From: Luteibacter rhizovicinus DSM 16549
GTDB taxonomy: Bacteria; Pseudomonadota; Gammaproteobacteria; Xanthomonadales; Rhodanobacteraceae
Length of the DNA stretch: 64,000 bases
Direction of reading: 5' to 3'
Assembly: GCF_001887595.1 (NCBI RefSeq)
Contig: NZ_CP017480.1
Span: 1,612,001-1,676,000, forward strand
The notes below the pieces were generated by a model. The model made no database searches, was not told the DNA's origin, and was given only the letters and a program-made list of their open reading frames with translations. Below, one piece after another: positions 26,465 to 35,711 of this stretch. Position numbers and translations under genes: made by a program. Numbering within the stretch: the stretch's first letter is position 1; every line of letters starts with the position of its first letter.

Positions 26465-26707
26465 GCGCTATGGAAACTCCGGCGCGAGGGGGATGACGGC
26501 TGCGGAGCCGGACGGGGAGAATCGGCAAGCGCGGCACTGTAGACCTCGTGCCCGGGCTGATCAATGACTTTTTCATGAACTCGTTTAAACGGGCTTCAGC
26601 GCTGGCGCTTGTGCGCCGTGGCGCCGGAGGACCACACTGCGCCACCGACGAAACGAACGGCTCCATGTGGGGTCGCAGTGCAGGTATTCGTCGTCTGTCG
26701 AGGTCTC

Positions 26708-28192
26708 ATGAGCCGGCTCGTCATCGTCGTGGAAAAAGCCTCGGACTGGGGCTCCTACTACCCATCCACCGATGTCGTCAGCGCCATGGACTACCTCCGT
26801 GAGCCCGTCGGGAGCGACGACGAGCGCACGCACGTCGTCAATCTGTGCCGCAGCTACAAGTACCTGGGCACCGGTTACTACGTGTCCCTGCTGGCCGAAG
26901 CGCGCGGGCACAAGGTGATTCCGTCGGTGCGCACGGTGAACGACCTGCGCCGCCGCTCGCTCTACGGCCTGGATATCGACGACCTCAACCAGAAACTCGC
27001 CAACTTCCTGCCGGCGGGAGGTCGCGACACCACCGATTTCGGCGTGCTGGTCTACTTCGGCGAGACGGCCTACGAGGACCTGCAGGATCTTGCGAGGCAG
27101 ATCTTCGAGATGTTCCCCTGCCCCCTGATGCGCATCGAATTCGAGCGCGATCGCGTGTGGCAGGTCTCGTCGATCAAGCCCGTCGGCCTGCATACGCTGG
27201 ATGACGCCCAGGAAGATGCCTTTGCCCAGGCGCTGGACAAGTTTTCCCGCAAACTCTGGCGCAAGCCCAAGGCGCGCCGTCGTTTCCGTTACGACATCGC
27301 CATGCTGGTCGATCCGAACGAAAGCATGCCGCCGTCGAACAAGAAGGCGCTGAAGCACTTCATCGAAGCGGGCAAGCACCTGGGCATCGAGGTCGACCCG
27401 ATCGGCAAGAACGATTATCAGCGCCTCGCCGAATACGACGGCCTGTTCATTCGTGAAACCACGGCCAGCGACAACCATACCTACCGTTTCGCGCATCGCG
27501 CGGAAAAGGAAGGCATGGTGGTGATGGACGACCCGACGTCGATCCTGCGCTGCACGAACAAGATCTTCCTTAACGACCTGATGGTCGCCCGCAAGCTCGC
27601 CACGCCGATCACCGAGATCATCTATCGCGACGACCCCAGGCGCGTTCGCGACCTGCCCGACCGCCTCGGCCTGCCCATCGTCCTGAAGATTCCCGATGGC
27701 TCGTTCTCGCGTGGTGTGGTCAAGGTAGAGACGCGCGAGGCGCTGGAAAAGGCAGCTGCCGAGCTGTTCTCGCACAGCGCGCTGCTGATCGCGCAGGAGT
27801 ACCTCTATACCGAGTTCGACTGGCGCATCGGCGTACTCAACCATGAGCCGCTTTATGCCTGCCAGTACTACATGTCGCGCGGGCACTGGCAGATCTACAA
27901 CCACGGCGCCAAGGGCACGGCCAAGTCCGGCGGTTTCCGCACGGTGCCGGTGCGCGAGGCGCCCGCCGAGGTCGTCAAGCTCGCGCTGAAGGCGACGCAG
28001 ACCATCGGCGACGGCCTTTACGGCGTCGACCTCAAGCAGGTCGGCGACAAGCCGGTGGTGATCGAGGTCAACGACAACCCGTCGATCGATGCCGGCGTCG
28101 AGGATGGCTACCTCGGCGAAGACCTCTACCTGCGGATCATGCAGGAGTTCCTGCGCCGGCTGGAGCTGAAGCGCCTAGGTATCAACACCTGA
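26708..28192 (+). CDS. RimK-like ATP-grasp ligase with N-terminal RLAN domain
   Basis: The 494-residue protein has an N-terminal RLAN (RimK-like ATP-grasp N-terminal) domain (SRLVIVVEKASDWGSYYP, then LCRSYKYLGTGYYVSLLAEA) and a C-terminal ATP-grasp ligase (about 290-480) with LPIVLKIPDGSFSRGVVKV, a nucleotide lid, and metal-binding VVIEVNDNPSIDAGVED. Enzymes of this fold join amino acids or peptides by amide bonds. The substrate is unknown. The frame is open upstream, but ATG 26708 begins the conserved domain. The 243-bp gap before it, shared with the divergent GNAT, shows no clear site. Confidence 0.9.
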   Translation: MSRLVIVVEKASDWGSYYPSTDVVSAMDYLREPVGSDDERTHVVNLCRSYKYLGTGYYVSLLAEARGHKVIPSVRTVNDLRRRSLYGLDIDDLNQKLANFLPAGGRDTTDFGVLVYFGETAYEDLQDLARQIFEMFPCPLMRIEFERDRVWQVSSIKPVGLHTLDDAQEDAFAQALDKFSRKLWRKPKARRRFRYDIAMLVDPNESMPPSNKKALKHFIEAGKHLGIEVDPIGKNDYQRLAEYDGLFIRETTASDNHTYRFAHRAEKEGMVVMDDPTSILRCTNKIFLNDLMVARKLATPITEIIYRDDPRRVRDLPDRLGLPIVLKIPDGSFSRGVVKVETREALEKAAAELFSHSALLIAQEYLYTEFDWRIGVLNHEPLYACQYYMSRGHWQIYNHGAKGTAKSGGFRTVPVREAPAEVVKLALKATQTIGDGLYGVDLKQVGDKPVVIEVNDNPSIDAGVEDGYLGEDLYLRIMQEFLRRLELKRLGINT

Positions 28193-28206
28193 CGCCGAGG
28201 CTCTTT

Positions 28207-28357
28207 GTAGGAGCCGATTCATCGGCGATGCTTTTCCTTCCGGTGAGGCCTGAGGCAAGCAACCTAGGAGGAGCGCTGCTGCGCAGCGGGTTTATTTACC
28301 ATTCGCCGATGAATCGGCTCCTACAGGCTTCGATTCGCCGATAAATCGGCTCCTACA
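28207..28357. repeat. REP cluster with composite spacer module, three units
   Basis: A plus-strand unit (28207-28235) is followed by the composite spacer (GCAAGCAACCTAGGAGGAGC, the hairpin CGCTGCTGCGCAGCG and GGGTTTATTTACCATTCG), a minus-strand unit ending near 28325 and another minus unit (28334-28357) with the ATAAATC core. It fills the gap between the RimK-like gene and the next small gene. Confidence 0.87.
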
Positions 28358-28368
28358 TGGAGCGCCGG

Positions 28369-28587
28369 TCAACGCCGGAACAGCGCAGCCAACAGGGAAA
28401 GCGGCAGGCCCGGCCTCATGGCCACCAGCACGCTCGCCGGCGCCAGCATCAGCCAGAACGCCGGCGTCCAGCCCAGCGATTCGCTATGCGCCGAGAGCGG
28501 TGTCACCAGCAGGACCAGGGTTCCGACCGCCAGCCAGCCGAGGGCGATCAGGGCGCGGAGGCGACGGGGCGAGAGCGTGTCGTTCAT
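28369..28587 (-). CDS. Small two-helix membrane protein, unknown function
   Basis: The 72-residue product has two hydrophobic segments (LRALIALGWLAVGTLVLLV, about 11-29, and FWLMLAPASVLVAM, about 44-57) with Arg-rich flanks (RRLRA at the N-terminus, FRR at the C-terminus). I do not recognise the family. It ends just beyond the REP cluster and is divergent from the lipocalin gene with about 107 bp between starts. Composition is like a real inner-membrane protein; no other frame here is convincing. Confidence 0.6.
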   Translation of the reverse strand: MNDTLSPRRLRALIALGWLAVGTLVLLVTPLSAHSESLGWTPAFWLMLAPASVLVAMRPGLPLSLLAALFRR

Positions 28588-28694
28588 GGCGTAACTCCGG
28601 GACGGGGGTCGGTAGGGCTCAGGCTAGGCACCCCCCGTCTCAGGGATCGCGACCCGTTGACCCCACCGTGACACGGCGCCGCCCACGCTGGGCC

Positions 28695-29243
28695 ATGACC
28701 CGACTCTCCCTGGCTCTCCTTCTCGCCGCCGGCATGGCGACCGCCGGCTGTGCCGCCGATGCCCCGCTGAAAACGGTGGGCCAGGTGGACCTGCCCCGTT
28801 ACATGGGCACCTGGTACGTCATGGGGAACATCCCCAACTTTGCCGAACGCGGCAAGGTGGCCACGGCCGACGAATACACGCTCCGGCCCGATGGCCAGAT
28901 CGACAATATCTACCACTACCGCAAGGGCTTCGATCAGCCGGCAAAGACCTGGCACGGCAAGGCCTGGCTCCCCGACCCCAAGGATGCCAGCCGCTGGAAG
29001 GTGCAGTTGCTCTGGCCCTTCCGCTCCGACTACATGATCCTCGCCCTTTCCGACGACTACCGCGTCAGCATGGTCGGCCTGCCGTCGCGCAAACTGCTCT
29101 GGATCATGTCGAAGGACCGTCGCATCGACGATGCCGTCTATCAGCGTCTGCTCGACGTGGCGCGTCAGCAGGGGTTCCCGGTCGAGCAGATGCGCCGGGT
29201 GCCGCAATCGCCCGACGAGGTCGGCAAGCCCGGTTACCCGTAG
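28695..29243 (+). CDS. blc: Blc-type outer membrane lipocalin (lipoprotein)
   Basis: The 182-residue bacterial lipocalin has a lipoprotein signal MTRLSLALLLAAGMATAGC, then VDLPRYMGTWYVMGNIPNF with the lipocalin GxW motif, YTLRPDGQIDNIYHYRKGF, and the third motif SRKLLWIMSKDRRI. Blc proteins bind lysophospholipids at the outer membrane. The length is typical. ATG 28695 gives the signal peptide directly. Confidence 0.93.
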   Translation: MTRLSLALLLAAGMATAGCAADAPLKTVGQVDLPRYMGTWYVMGNIPNFAERGKVATADEYTLRPDGQIDNIYHYRKGFDQPAKTWHGKAWLPDPKDASRWKVQLLWPFRSDYMILALSDDYRVSMVGLPSRKLLWIMSKDRRIDDAVYQRLLDVARQQGFPVEQMRRVPQSPDEVGKPGYP

Positions 29244-29301
29244 GCGGCGTTAGAATTGGCCTACCGGGCAGGTTCCGTCCGGCGTCGATCCAGGAGTGTC
29301 C

Positions 29302-30132
29302 ATGAGCGCTGAAGCGCACCGTTTTGCCGTGTTCGGTCACCCGATCGCGCATTCGCTGTCCCCGCAGATCCACCAGGCCTTCGCCGACCAGCTCGGCATC
29401 CGTCTGAGCTACGAGACCATCGATGCCGCGCCGGATCAGTTCGAGCCGGCCGTGCGCCGCTTCTTCGCCGAAGGCGGCCTTGGTGCCAACGTCACCATGC
29501 CGCACAAAATCGCCGCGCTGAATGTCGCGGCCGAGCGCTCGGAAGCCGCGATTCGCGCGGGGGCCGCCAATACGCTCACGCCGCTGGTCGGCGGCAAGCT
29601 CCAGGCACACAACACCGATGGCAGCGGCTTCGTCCGTGACATCACCGAACGTCATTCGCTCGACCTGCGTGGGCACGACGCCCTCCTGCTCGGCGCCGGC
29701 GGCGCGGCACGTGCCGTTGCCTGGGCGCTGATGGACGCGGGCGTCCAGACCCTGACCATCGTCAACCGCAGCCCCGATCGCGCCGACGAGTTGGCCGACG
29801 CCATCGGCGAGCCGGCCCGTTGCCATACCCGTTACTGGGACGACCTGGAAGGCAAGTGCTTCGACCTGGTCGTCAACGCCACGTCGATTGGTGTCATCGG
29901 CGGCAGCTTCGACCTGCCGATGTCGATCCTGCAGGATCACAGCACCTGCTACGACCTCTGCTACGGCGCCGCCGCCGCGGACTTCAAGGGCTGGGCCACA
30001 GCCGCAGGCACGCGCTATTTCCGCGACGGCCTGGGCATGCTCGTCGAGCAGGCCGCGGATGCGTTCGAGCGCTGGCATGGTCAGCGACCGGATACGGATC
30101 CTGTCTATAACCTTCTGCGCCAGCGATACTGA
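29302..30132 (+). CDS. aroE: AroE: shikimate dehydrogenase
   Basis: The 276-residue enzyme reduces 3-dehydroshikimate with NADPH in chorismate synthesis. [21 protein letters not shown] holds the substrate-binding Ser pair, [13 protein letters not shown] holds the catalytic Lys, TDGSGF the Asp, and [11 protein letters not shown] with NRSPDRA the NADP site. AGGAG precedes ATG 29302 by 5 bp; a GTG two codons earlier is less likely. Confidence 0.96.
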   Translation: MSAEAHRFAVFGHPIAHSLSPQIHQAFADQLGIRLSYETIDAAPDQFEPAVRRFFAEGGLGANVTMPHKIAALNVAAERSEAAIRAGAANTLTPLVGGKLQAHNTDGSGFVRDITERHSLDLRGHDALLLGAGGAARAVAWALMDAGVQTLTIVNRSPDRADELADAIGEPARCHTRYWDDLEGKCFDLVVNATSIGVIGGSFDLPMSILQDHSTCYDLCYGAAAADFKGWATAAGTRYFRDGLGMLVEQAADAFERWHGQRPDTDPVYNLLRQRY

Positions 30133-30152
30133 TCTCACGCCGGAACATCAGC

Positions 30153-30416
30153 ATGTCGTTGTCCTGCCGCATGGGCTGCGGTGCCTGCTGCATCGCGCCC
30201 TCCATCAGCTCGCCGATCCCCGGCATGCCTCACGGTAAGCCGGCCGGTGTGCGTTGCGTGCAGCTGACCGACGACAATCGCTGCGCCATCTTCGGCCGGC
30301 CTGAACGGCCGAAGGTCTGCGGTGGACTGCGGCCCGACGAAGAGATGTGTGGCCCGGATCGCGACTACGCGATGCACTTCATCGCCGGGCTGGAACGGGC
30401 CACGGCGGCGCTTTGA
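30153..30416 (+). CDS. YkgJ-family cysteine cluster protein
   Basis: The 87-residue protein has the YkgJ pattern: [20 protein letters not shown], then [14 protein letters not shown] and [14 protein letters not shown]. The eight conserved cysteines are thought to bind zinc or an iron-sulfur cluster. The function is unknown. It starts 20 bp after aroE and is probably co-transcribed. Confidence 0.9.
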   Translation: MSLSCRMGCGACCIAPSISSPIPGMPHGKPAGVRCVQLTDDNRCAIFGRPERPKVCGGLRPDEEMCGPDRDYAMHFIAGLERATAAL

Positions 30417-30426
30417 CTTCCGCGGT

Positions 30427-30738
30427 TCAGGGCAGCGCGGCGACGGGCTGTTCCGGACAGGCGTAGGTCGCCTGGTACTCATAGACCGTTTTTGGCGTGG
30501 TCTGCGCGTCGGCAGGAACCTGTTTCGCCAGGACCAGGCGGATCGTATCCACGGTCGGCGTGTTGCAACGCTTGCGAGCCATGGCGATGCAGGGCTGGTC
30601 GGTGATCGCCTCCGTCTGGCAGGAAACGGCGATCGGGGCGACTGTCGGGATGACGGCGACTTCCGCGGGCGCGGTGACGCATCCCGCCAGCGCCAGGACC
30701 GCCGCGGCGGGCCCCATGAGTTGGATTGTGAGACGCAT
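30427..30738 (-). CDS. Small lipoprotein, unknown function
   Basis: The 103-residue product has a lipoprotein-like signal (MRLTIQLMGPAAAVLALAGC, Cys20) and then a short secreted domain with four further Cys (SCQTEAITDQPC, RCNTP, YACPEQP), which could form two disulfides. I do not recognise the family. It converges on the ykgJ-type gene and lies 52 bp downstream of the LysE-type gene on the same strand. Confidence 0.7.
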   Translation of the reverse strand: MRLTIQLMGPAAAVLALAGCVTAPAEVAVIPTVAPIAVSCQTEAITDQPCIAMARKRCNTPTVDTIRLVLAKQVPADAQTTPKTVYEYQATYACPEQPVAALP

Positions 30739-30790
30739 CGGAACCTCCTGCTCTTGCCCGAGCTCAGGCTGGCCGTATGACCGGTGTTTT

Positions 30791-31405
30791 TCAGCGAACC
30801 AGTTGGCGAATTCCCAGCGCGACGATCACGCCACCACAGAAGCGATCGATCCAGGCCTTTCCACGCCGATAACGTGTCGCCACGCTCGGCGTGGCGAACA
30901 CGATGGCCACGATGCCGTACCAGGCCGAGGCCACGATCGCCACGGTGGCGAGCATGCCGAGAAAGGTGGGCATCGAGACATGCCTGGGTGCGGCTGCGGC
31001 GAACACGGCCGCAAAAAAGGCTATCGACTTCGGGTTGGCGATATTCGTGGCGACGCCGGTGCGGAACGCCTGCCCAAGGCTCCGCCCGCTGGCCGGCGGC
31101 AGACTCGTGCCCGCATTCCCCGCCTTGAGGATCAGGCGACCGCCGAACCAGACCAGATACGCCGCACCCGTGATCTTCACGGCCAGCGCGATCCACGGGA
31201 ATGTCGCGAAGACGATGCCGACGCCCAGGATGGAACAACTCGCCCAGAACAGGTTCACCACCGCGACGCCGGCGACCAGGGCCAGCGCCTCGCGGGTGGT
31301 GGTCGAGGCGGCCTTGTGCGCCACGGCGACGAAATTCGGGCCGGGGATGATCACGCCGACGACGTAGACGGAAAGGACGGTGGTGACGGCGGTCCAGTCG
31401 ATCAT
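30791..31405 (-). CDS. LysE-family translocator (RhtB-like amino acid exporter)
   Basis: The 204-residue membrane protein has six hydrophobic segments and the family motif VIIPGPNFVAVAHKAASTT near residue 20, then GAAYLVWFGGRLI and the C-terminal GGVIVALGIRQLV. LysE/RhtB proteins export amino acids or derivatives by proton exchange. ATG 31405 is the family start. The 243-bp gap upstream, shared with a TonB receptor gene, holds an inverted repeat GGATCA-N5-TGATCC (31543-31559) of unknown meaning and nothing else clear. Confidence 0.92.
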   Translation of the reverse strand: MIDWTAVTTVLSVYVVGVIIPGPNFVAVAHKAASTTTREALALVAGVAVVNLFWASCSILGVGIVFATFPWIALAVKITGAAYLVWFGGRLILKAGNAGTSLPPASGRSLGQAFRTGVATNIANPKSIAFFAAVFAAAAPRHVSMPTFLGMLATVAIVASAWYGIVAIVFATPSVATRYRRGKAWIDRFCGGVIVALGIRQLVR

Positions 31406-31648
31406 GAGGGCCCGGTGCGCAATGACGAATGACGTTCGACTGTAGCGCGTTTCGGGAAGCGTCACAGCTTACGGACGTCCAGAAGTCCGAAACCCACTTG
31501 GATGAAAACCGCGCCTTGGACAAAACCAGCGCGAAGATAACGGGATCACGCTTTGATCCACCGTCAACCAGCCGTCATCTGCAAGTAAACGGCGATACAT
31601 GCGCAGCCGCGACTCTCTCTGGTTTTACACCTCCAGGGGATCGACCCG

Positions 31649-33952
31649 ATGACGTTCGCACGTGCTTCGCTCCGTCGCACCGCCCTCGCCACCGCACTTG
31701 CACTGTCGCTGCATGCCGGTTTCGTCCACGCCGCCGATGACGACAAGGCCGCACCCGCCGCGGACAACGCCGCCGCGACCACCAAGGACGCGAAGCAGCT
31801 CGATGCCGTTTCCGTGATCGCGCCAGGTGAAACGCGACAGATCCAGAGCATCGGTGTCGAGGAGATCACCAAACAGCAGACGCCCGGCACCAGCGCATTG
31901 AAAGCGCTCGACAAGTTGCCAGGCGTGCAGTTCCAGTCCGCCGATCCCTGGGGCGCCTACGAGTGGTCGACCCAGATCACGCTGCATGGCTTCGACCAGT
32001 CGCGCCTGGGCTTCACGCTGGACGGCATTCCCCTCGGCACGATGGGCTATGGCGTGACCGACGGCCTGCAGGTGACGCGCGCCATCACCACCGAAAACCT
32101 TGCGACGGTCGAACTAGCCCAGGGCGCGGGTGCGCTCGGTACGGCCTCGAACACCAATCTCGGCGGCACGGTGCAGTTCTACTCGGCCGATCCGGACATG
32201 AAGCCCGGCGTTCGCCTGAACCAGGTGATCGGCTCGGATTCGACCCATCGCACGTTCGCGCGCGTCGATTCGGGCGATTACCACGGCTTCTCGATGTACG
32301 TGTCGTTCGCCAACGCCGACACGGACAAGTGGAAGGGCTACGGCGACCAGAAGTCGAACCAGGCGAACCTGAAAGCCTTGTATCAGTGGGGCGACGGCAA
32401 CCGTATCAGCCTGTTTGTCGACAGCAGCAAGCGCAAGGAATACGACTACATGGACCTGTCCCTGACCAGCCAGCGCGCGCTGGGCTGGAACTGGGACTAT
32501 CTGCAGCCGGACTGGAACTCGGCCGTGCAGATCGCCAACGCGCTCAATGGCAAGGGACAATACCCGGCATCGCTCAATGGCCTGCCGGCCGACTACGACA
32601 AGGGCGACGCGACGTACTACGCGGGCGGCGGTATTCGTCGTGACACCCTGACCGGCCTGTCCGGCTCGTTCAACCTCGGCGGCGCGACGCTCGACACGAC
32701 CGGTTATTACCACGCGGATCGCGGTGAAGGTCAGTGGGCTACGCCCTACCAGGCTTCGTCGCCGACCGTTCCGATTTCGATGCGCACCACGGACTACGGC
32801 CTGGATCGCTACGGCATCACCTCGGCGCTCAAGTTCAGCGTTGGCAACAACGATATCGAGGTGGGCATCTGGGGCGAGGACTCCAACACCAACCAGGAGC
32901 GCAACTACTTCACCCTGAGCGGCCAGTACACGGCGCTGTACACGGTCTACAACGACCAGGATCCGTTCCTGCGCGCCTTCCTGCAGCATTATGAAACCAA
33001 GACGCGGATGGGCTACGCCGAGGACACCATCCATCTCCTCGACGACCAGCTGACGATCAACTTTGGTGCGAAGTCGCTGCGCGTCACCACGGACGCGACC
33101 TCGCTGGTGCCGACGACGGCCTTTGCGCAGGGCCAGATGCGTGCGAAGAAGGGCTTCCTGCCGCAGGCCGGCGTCGACTACAAGCTCGACGCCAACCAGG
33201 ATATCTACGCCTCCTACGCGAAGAACATCTCCGCCTTCGGCATCACACCGTTCAGCACATCGCAGGCCGCGTTCGATGCGGCGAAGGACCACCTCAAGCC
33301 GGAAGAATCACAGACCTGGCAGACGGGTTATCGCGCCCATGGCGAAACCTTCGAGGCTTCGCTGGGCCTGTTCTACACGCGCTTCGAAAACCGCCTGCTG
33401 GCGACGACGCCGTGCCCGGCGGTGGTCACCTGCGCCGCGTCGCTGAACAACGTGGGCGATGTGAAGAGTCGCGGCGCGGACGTCGCCTTCCTCTGGAAGC
33501 CGGTGCAGGGCCTGAGCTGGCTCAACTCATTCTCGTACAACAACTCCAAGTACCAGGACGACTACCAGAACTCGGGCACCGTCCACACGGCGGGCAAGTA
33601 CGTGGTCGGCGTGCCGAAGACGATGTTCTCCAGCTCGGTGAGCTACGAGATCGCGGGCTGGCGCGCGAACGTCGAAGGCAAGTACACCGGCCGCCGCTAC
33701 ATCACCTACACCGACGATTCGTCCGTGCCGTCGTATTGGGTGGTCGATGCCGGTCTCGCCTACGACATCGGCAACCTGTCGGTGCTCAAGGAGATGAGCA
33801 TCGGTTTCAACGTGACCAACCTGCTCGACAAGCGCTACTTCGCTTCGACCGGCACGAACGGCTACGTCGCCTCCGATCCGGACGGCTACAACCAGACCCT
33901 GATGGCCGGTGCGCCGCGCCAGTACTTCGTGAACCTCAACGCGAAGTTCTGA
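31649..33952 (+). CDS. TonB-dependent outer membrane receptor
   Basis: The 767-residue protein has a signal peptide (about 1-28, ending FVHA), an N-terminal periplasmic stretch rich in Asp/Ala/Lys, a plug domain (about 50-170: QLDAVSVIAPGET, ALDKLPGVQF, ITLHGFDQSRLGFTLDG, ELAQGAGALGTASNTNLGG) and a beta-barrel ending FVNLNAKF with the terminal aromatic residue that BAM reads. It imports a large or scarce ligand with TonB energy. The ligand is unclear: there is no transporter or regulator beside it and no Fur box in its upstream gap. Confidence 0.9.
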   Translation: MTFARASLRRTALATALALSLHAGFVHAADDDKAAPAADNAAATTKDAKQLDAVSVIAPGETRQIQSIGVEEITKQQTPGTSALKALDKLPGVQFQSADPWGAYEWSTQITLHGFDQSRLGFTLDGIPLGTMGYGVTDGLQVTRAITTENLATVELAQGAGALGTASNTNLGGTVQFYSADPDMKPGVRLNQVIGSDSTHRTFARVDSGDYHGFSMYVSFANADTDKWKGYGDQKSNQANLKALYQWGDGNRISLFVDSSKRKEYDYMDLSLTSQRALGWNWDYLQPDWNSAVQIANALNGKGQYPASLNGLPADYDKGDATYYAGGGIRRDTLTGLSGSFNLGGATLDTTGYYHADRGEGQWATPYQASSPTVPISMRTTDYGLDRYGITSALKFSVGNNDIEVGIWGEDSNTNQERNYFTLSGQYTALYTVYNDQDPFLRAFLQHYETKTRMGYAEDTIHLLDDQLTINFGAKSLRVTTDATSLVPTTAFAQGQMRAKKGFLPQAGVDYKLDANQDIYASYAKNISAFGITPFSTSQAAFDAAKDHLKPEESQTWQTGYRAHGETFEASLGLFYTRFENRLLATTPCPAVVTCAASLNNVGDVKSRGADVAFLWKPVQGLSWLNSFSYNNSKYQDDYQNSGTVHTAGKYVVGVPKTMFSSSVSYEIAGWRANVEGKYTGRRYITYTDDSSVPSYWVVDAGLAYDIGNLSVLKEMSIGFNVTNLLDKRYFASTGTNGYVASDPDGYNQTLMAGAPRQYFVNLNAKF

Positions 33953-33972
33953 CCGCGACGCAACCGCGGTAA

Positions 33973-34431
33973 TCAGGCCAGGAAGACGACCAGGGCCGCG
34001 AGAGCGATCGCCACGACGTCTTCGACGATGGCGGCGGGGCGGTCGCTGCGGAAGGCAGCGGCCATCTTCGTGCGGGCCGCCGAGCCGCCATACGTGCCAA
34101 GGACGGCACCGATGGCACCGGCGACCAGGCCGATGACCAGGGCATCGTGAGCGGCGCCGATGCAGGCGCCGGACAGGGCGCCGGTCACGATACGGGTGCC
34201 GAACTGGACGGGAATCTTGCGGCTCGGCGTGGACGGCAGCTGGTCGGTGATCAGTTCGCCGAGCGCGGCGATGCCGAAGATCCAGGGCGTCCAGGCGTAG
34301 CCCATGAAGGCGAGGGGCGTGCCCGCGAGTGCGAGGCCGCCGAAACGGGCGGCGAAGGCGACGGCGGCCGGAGCCATCATCGCGCGGAGGCCGGCAACGA
34401 CGCCGATGAGCAGAGCAAGGACGAAGATCAT
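33973..34431 (-). CDS. DUF4126 family membrane protein
   Basis: The 152-residue product has four to five hydrophobic segments with many Gly and Ala. It opens MIFVLALLIGVVAGLRAMMA, and has ELITDQLPSTPSRKIPVQFG and RIVTGALSGACIG, the features of DUF4126 membrane proteins, whose role is unknown. ATG 34431 has a GGAAAGGAA-like Shine-Dalgarno just upstream. It converges on the TonB receptor gene. Confidence 0.85.
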   Translation of the reverse strand: MIFVLALLIGVVAGLRAMMAPAAVAFAARFGGLALAGTPLAFMGYAWTPWIFGIAALGELITDQLPSTPSRKIPVQFGTRIVTGALSGACIGAAHDALVIGLVAGAIGAVLGTYGGSAARTKMAAAFRSDRPAAIVEDVVAIALAALVVFLA

Positions 34432-34527
34432 GGAGGCGTTCCTTTCCCGGGCAGTGGGCACATCTAAACGTGGCCGGACGCCTGTGGCTTGCCCAAATCT
34501 AGCGCGGCGACACGGCCGTCGGGGACG

Positions 34528-34716
34528 TCAGCCGCCCAGGTAGCCGCTCACGGCCTTCATCACCCGTGTCTCCAGTGCCTGCGCGTCGGTATCGCCGCGC
34601 TGTCCGGCGGCGTCCACGACGGCGCGCTGGTAGAGCGATCCGATGCTCACTCCGGCGCGCTCGGCGACCGCATTGGTGGTGTAACCGGCACTGCCCTCGC
34701 GCTCCAGAATGTGAGG
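34528..34716 (-). pseudogene. TetR-family regulator remnant, internally deleted
   Basis: The minus strand encodes an intact TetR DNA-binding helix-turn-helix (ILEREGSAGYTTNAVAERAG, then VSIGSLYQ). It should continue YFPNK, but jumps directly to RAVVDAAGQRGDTDAQALET and RVMKAVSGYLGG, which resembles the extreme C-terminal end of such regulators. About 120 central residues (the ligand domain) are missing, and the normal N-terminal lead is also gone. It was probably the repressor of the adjacent divergent darcynin gene, which is damaged in the same way. Confidence 0.75.
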
Positions 34717-34746
34717 CACATCCCATGACATCACACAGGAAAGCCC

Positions 34747-34969
34747 ATGAACAGCACTCGCGGCACCTTCCCGCTCACCGTTTTCATGCTGGTCAAGACC
34801 CAGCCCGAATGGCTCGGTATGTCGCCCGACGAGCGCCTCGGGCACCTGAAGCACGTGTTCCAGCCGATCATCGATGCGCATCGCGAGACCGTGCGCTTTC
34901 GCTTTTTCCCTGCCGGGTGTCGAGAATGCCTACGTGGGGCATGACGGTCGCGAGCCGCTCGCGGCATGA
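34747..34969 (+). pseudogene. Darcynin-family gene, internally deleted and frameshifted
   Basis: The start is intact: ATG 34747, then TFPLTVFMLVKTQPEWLGM, SPDERLGHLKHVFQPII and TVRFRFF, as in darcynin proteins (a small family of unknown function). After FRFFP the frame shifts. Another frame then encodes PGVENAYVGHDGREPLAA and a TGA at 34967, which matches the expected C-terminal end. The middle half is lost, so the reading frame gives a 65-residue truncated product with an unrelated tail. Between it and the next gene (34970-35100) I see nothing. Confidence 0.75.
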
Positions 34970-35100
34970 GCCGTAATCCTGTGTCCATGATCTGACCGGC
35001 CGCAACGTGACTGCAACAATCCGCCGCCAAGATGACAAGCCCGCTGGGGTCGTCCAACAGGGGGACGGCCTGGTTGCGGGTGCGCCACGGAACCACCCCC

Positions 35101-35634
35101 ATGTCCCAGACACTTACCGCGGCGTTTCCCCGACGCACGGTTCTCGCTATTGCCGTTGGTGTGGTCGCGCTCGCGGTCATCGTCGGCCTCGTCGCGTTTC
35201 GCGGCCATCAGGCGACGTCATCCACAGACGCCTCGGGCGCCGTGAGCAGCGATGCCGGCGCTTCGTCGGGCGCCGCGCCGGAAATCGACATTCTTCTCGG
35301 CTTGGCGCGCGATGCCACAAAGGAAGGCCGCCTCGTCGCGCCTCAGGGTAACAACGCCTACGAGTACTACCTCAGCGTCAGTCAGCTGGATCCGAAGAAC
35401 GCCACGGCACAGGATGCGCTTCGCGAAACGTTGCCGTTCGCCTCGCAGGAAATCGAACGGCAGATCAACCGTCGCGAACTCGAAGAGGCGCGTCGTGAGA
35501 TCGCGCTGTTGCGCGATTACGATCCGACCAACTACACGCTGATCATCCTGGGCGCGAAGCTCGACGCCCAGCAGCGCGTCGTCACCGCCGAGGACGAGGC
35601 GAAGGCTGACGCAATTCGTCGGCGAAACGGTTAG
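35101..35634 (+). CDS. Membrane-anchored protein of unknown function
   Basis: The 177-residue product has a short cytoplasmic N-terminus, one transmembrane helix (about 14-34, VLAIAVGVVALAVIVGLVAF), a Ser/Ala/Thr linker and a helical periplasmic domain: LVAPQGNNAYEYYLSVSQLD, PFASQEIERQINRRELEEA, LLRDYDPTNYTL. The pattern resembles TPR-like repeats found upstream of TonB-type domains in Xanthomonadales, but no TonB C-terminal domain is present. ATG 35101 is chosen because it begins just before the helix; no clear ribosome binding site is seen. Confidence 0.7.
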   Translation: MSQTLTAAFPRRTVLAIAVGVVALAVIVGLVAFRGHQATSSTDASGAVSSDAGASSGAAPEIDILLGLARDATKEGRLVAPQGNNAYEYYLSVSQLDPKNATAQDALRETLPFASQEIERQINRRELEEARREIALLRDYDPTNYTLIILGAKLDAQQRVVTAEDEAKADAIRRRNG

Positions 35635-35711
35635 GCGAAGACACGATCCGTTCATGATCCGGCCCTGGAGGCCACGGCATAATTGAGGCTCCCTCAGGCA
35701 AGGAGCCTCCC

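Noticed and set aside
31543..31559. GGATCA-N5-TGATCC inverted repeat upstream of the TonB receptor
   Set aside because: It is a short repeat with no match to Fur or LacI sites that I know, so I do not call it an operator.
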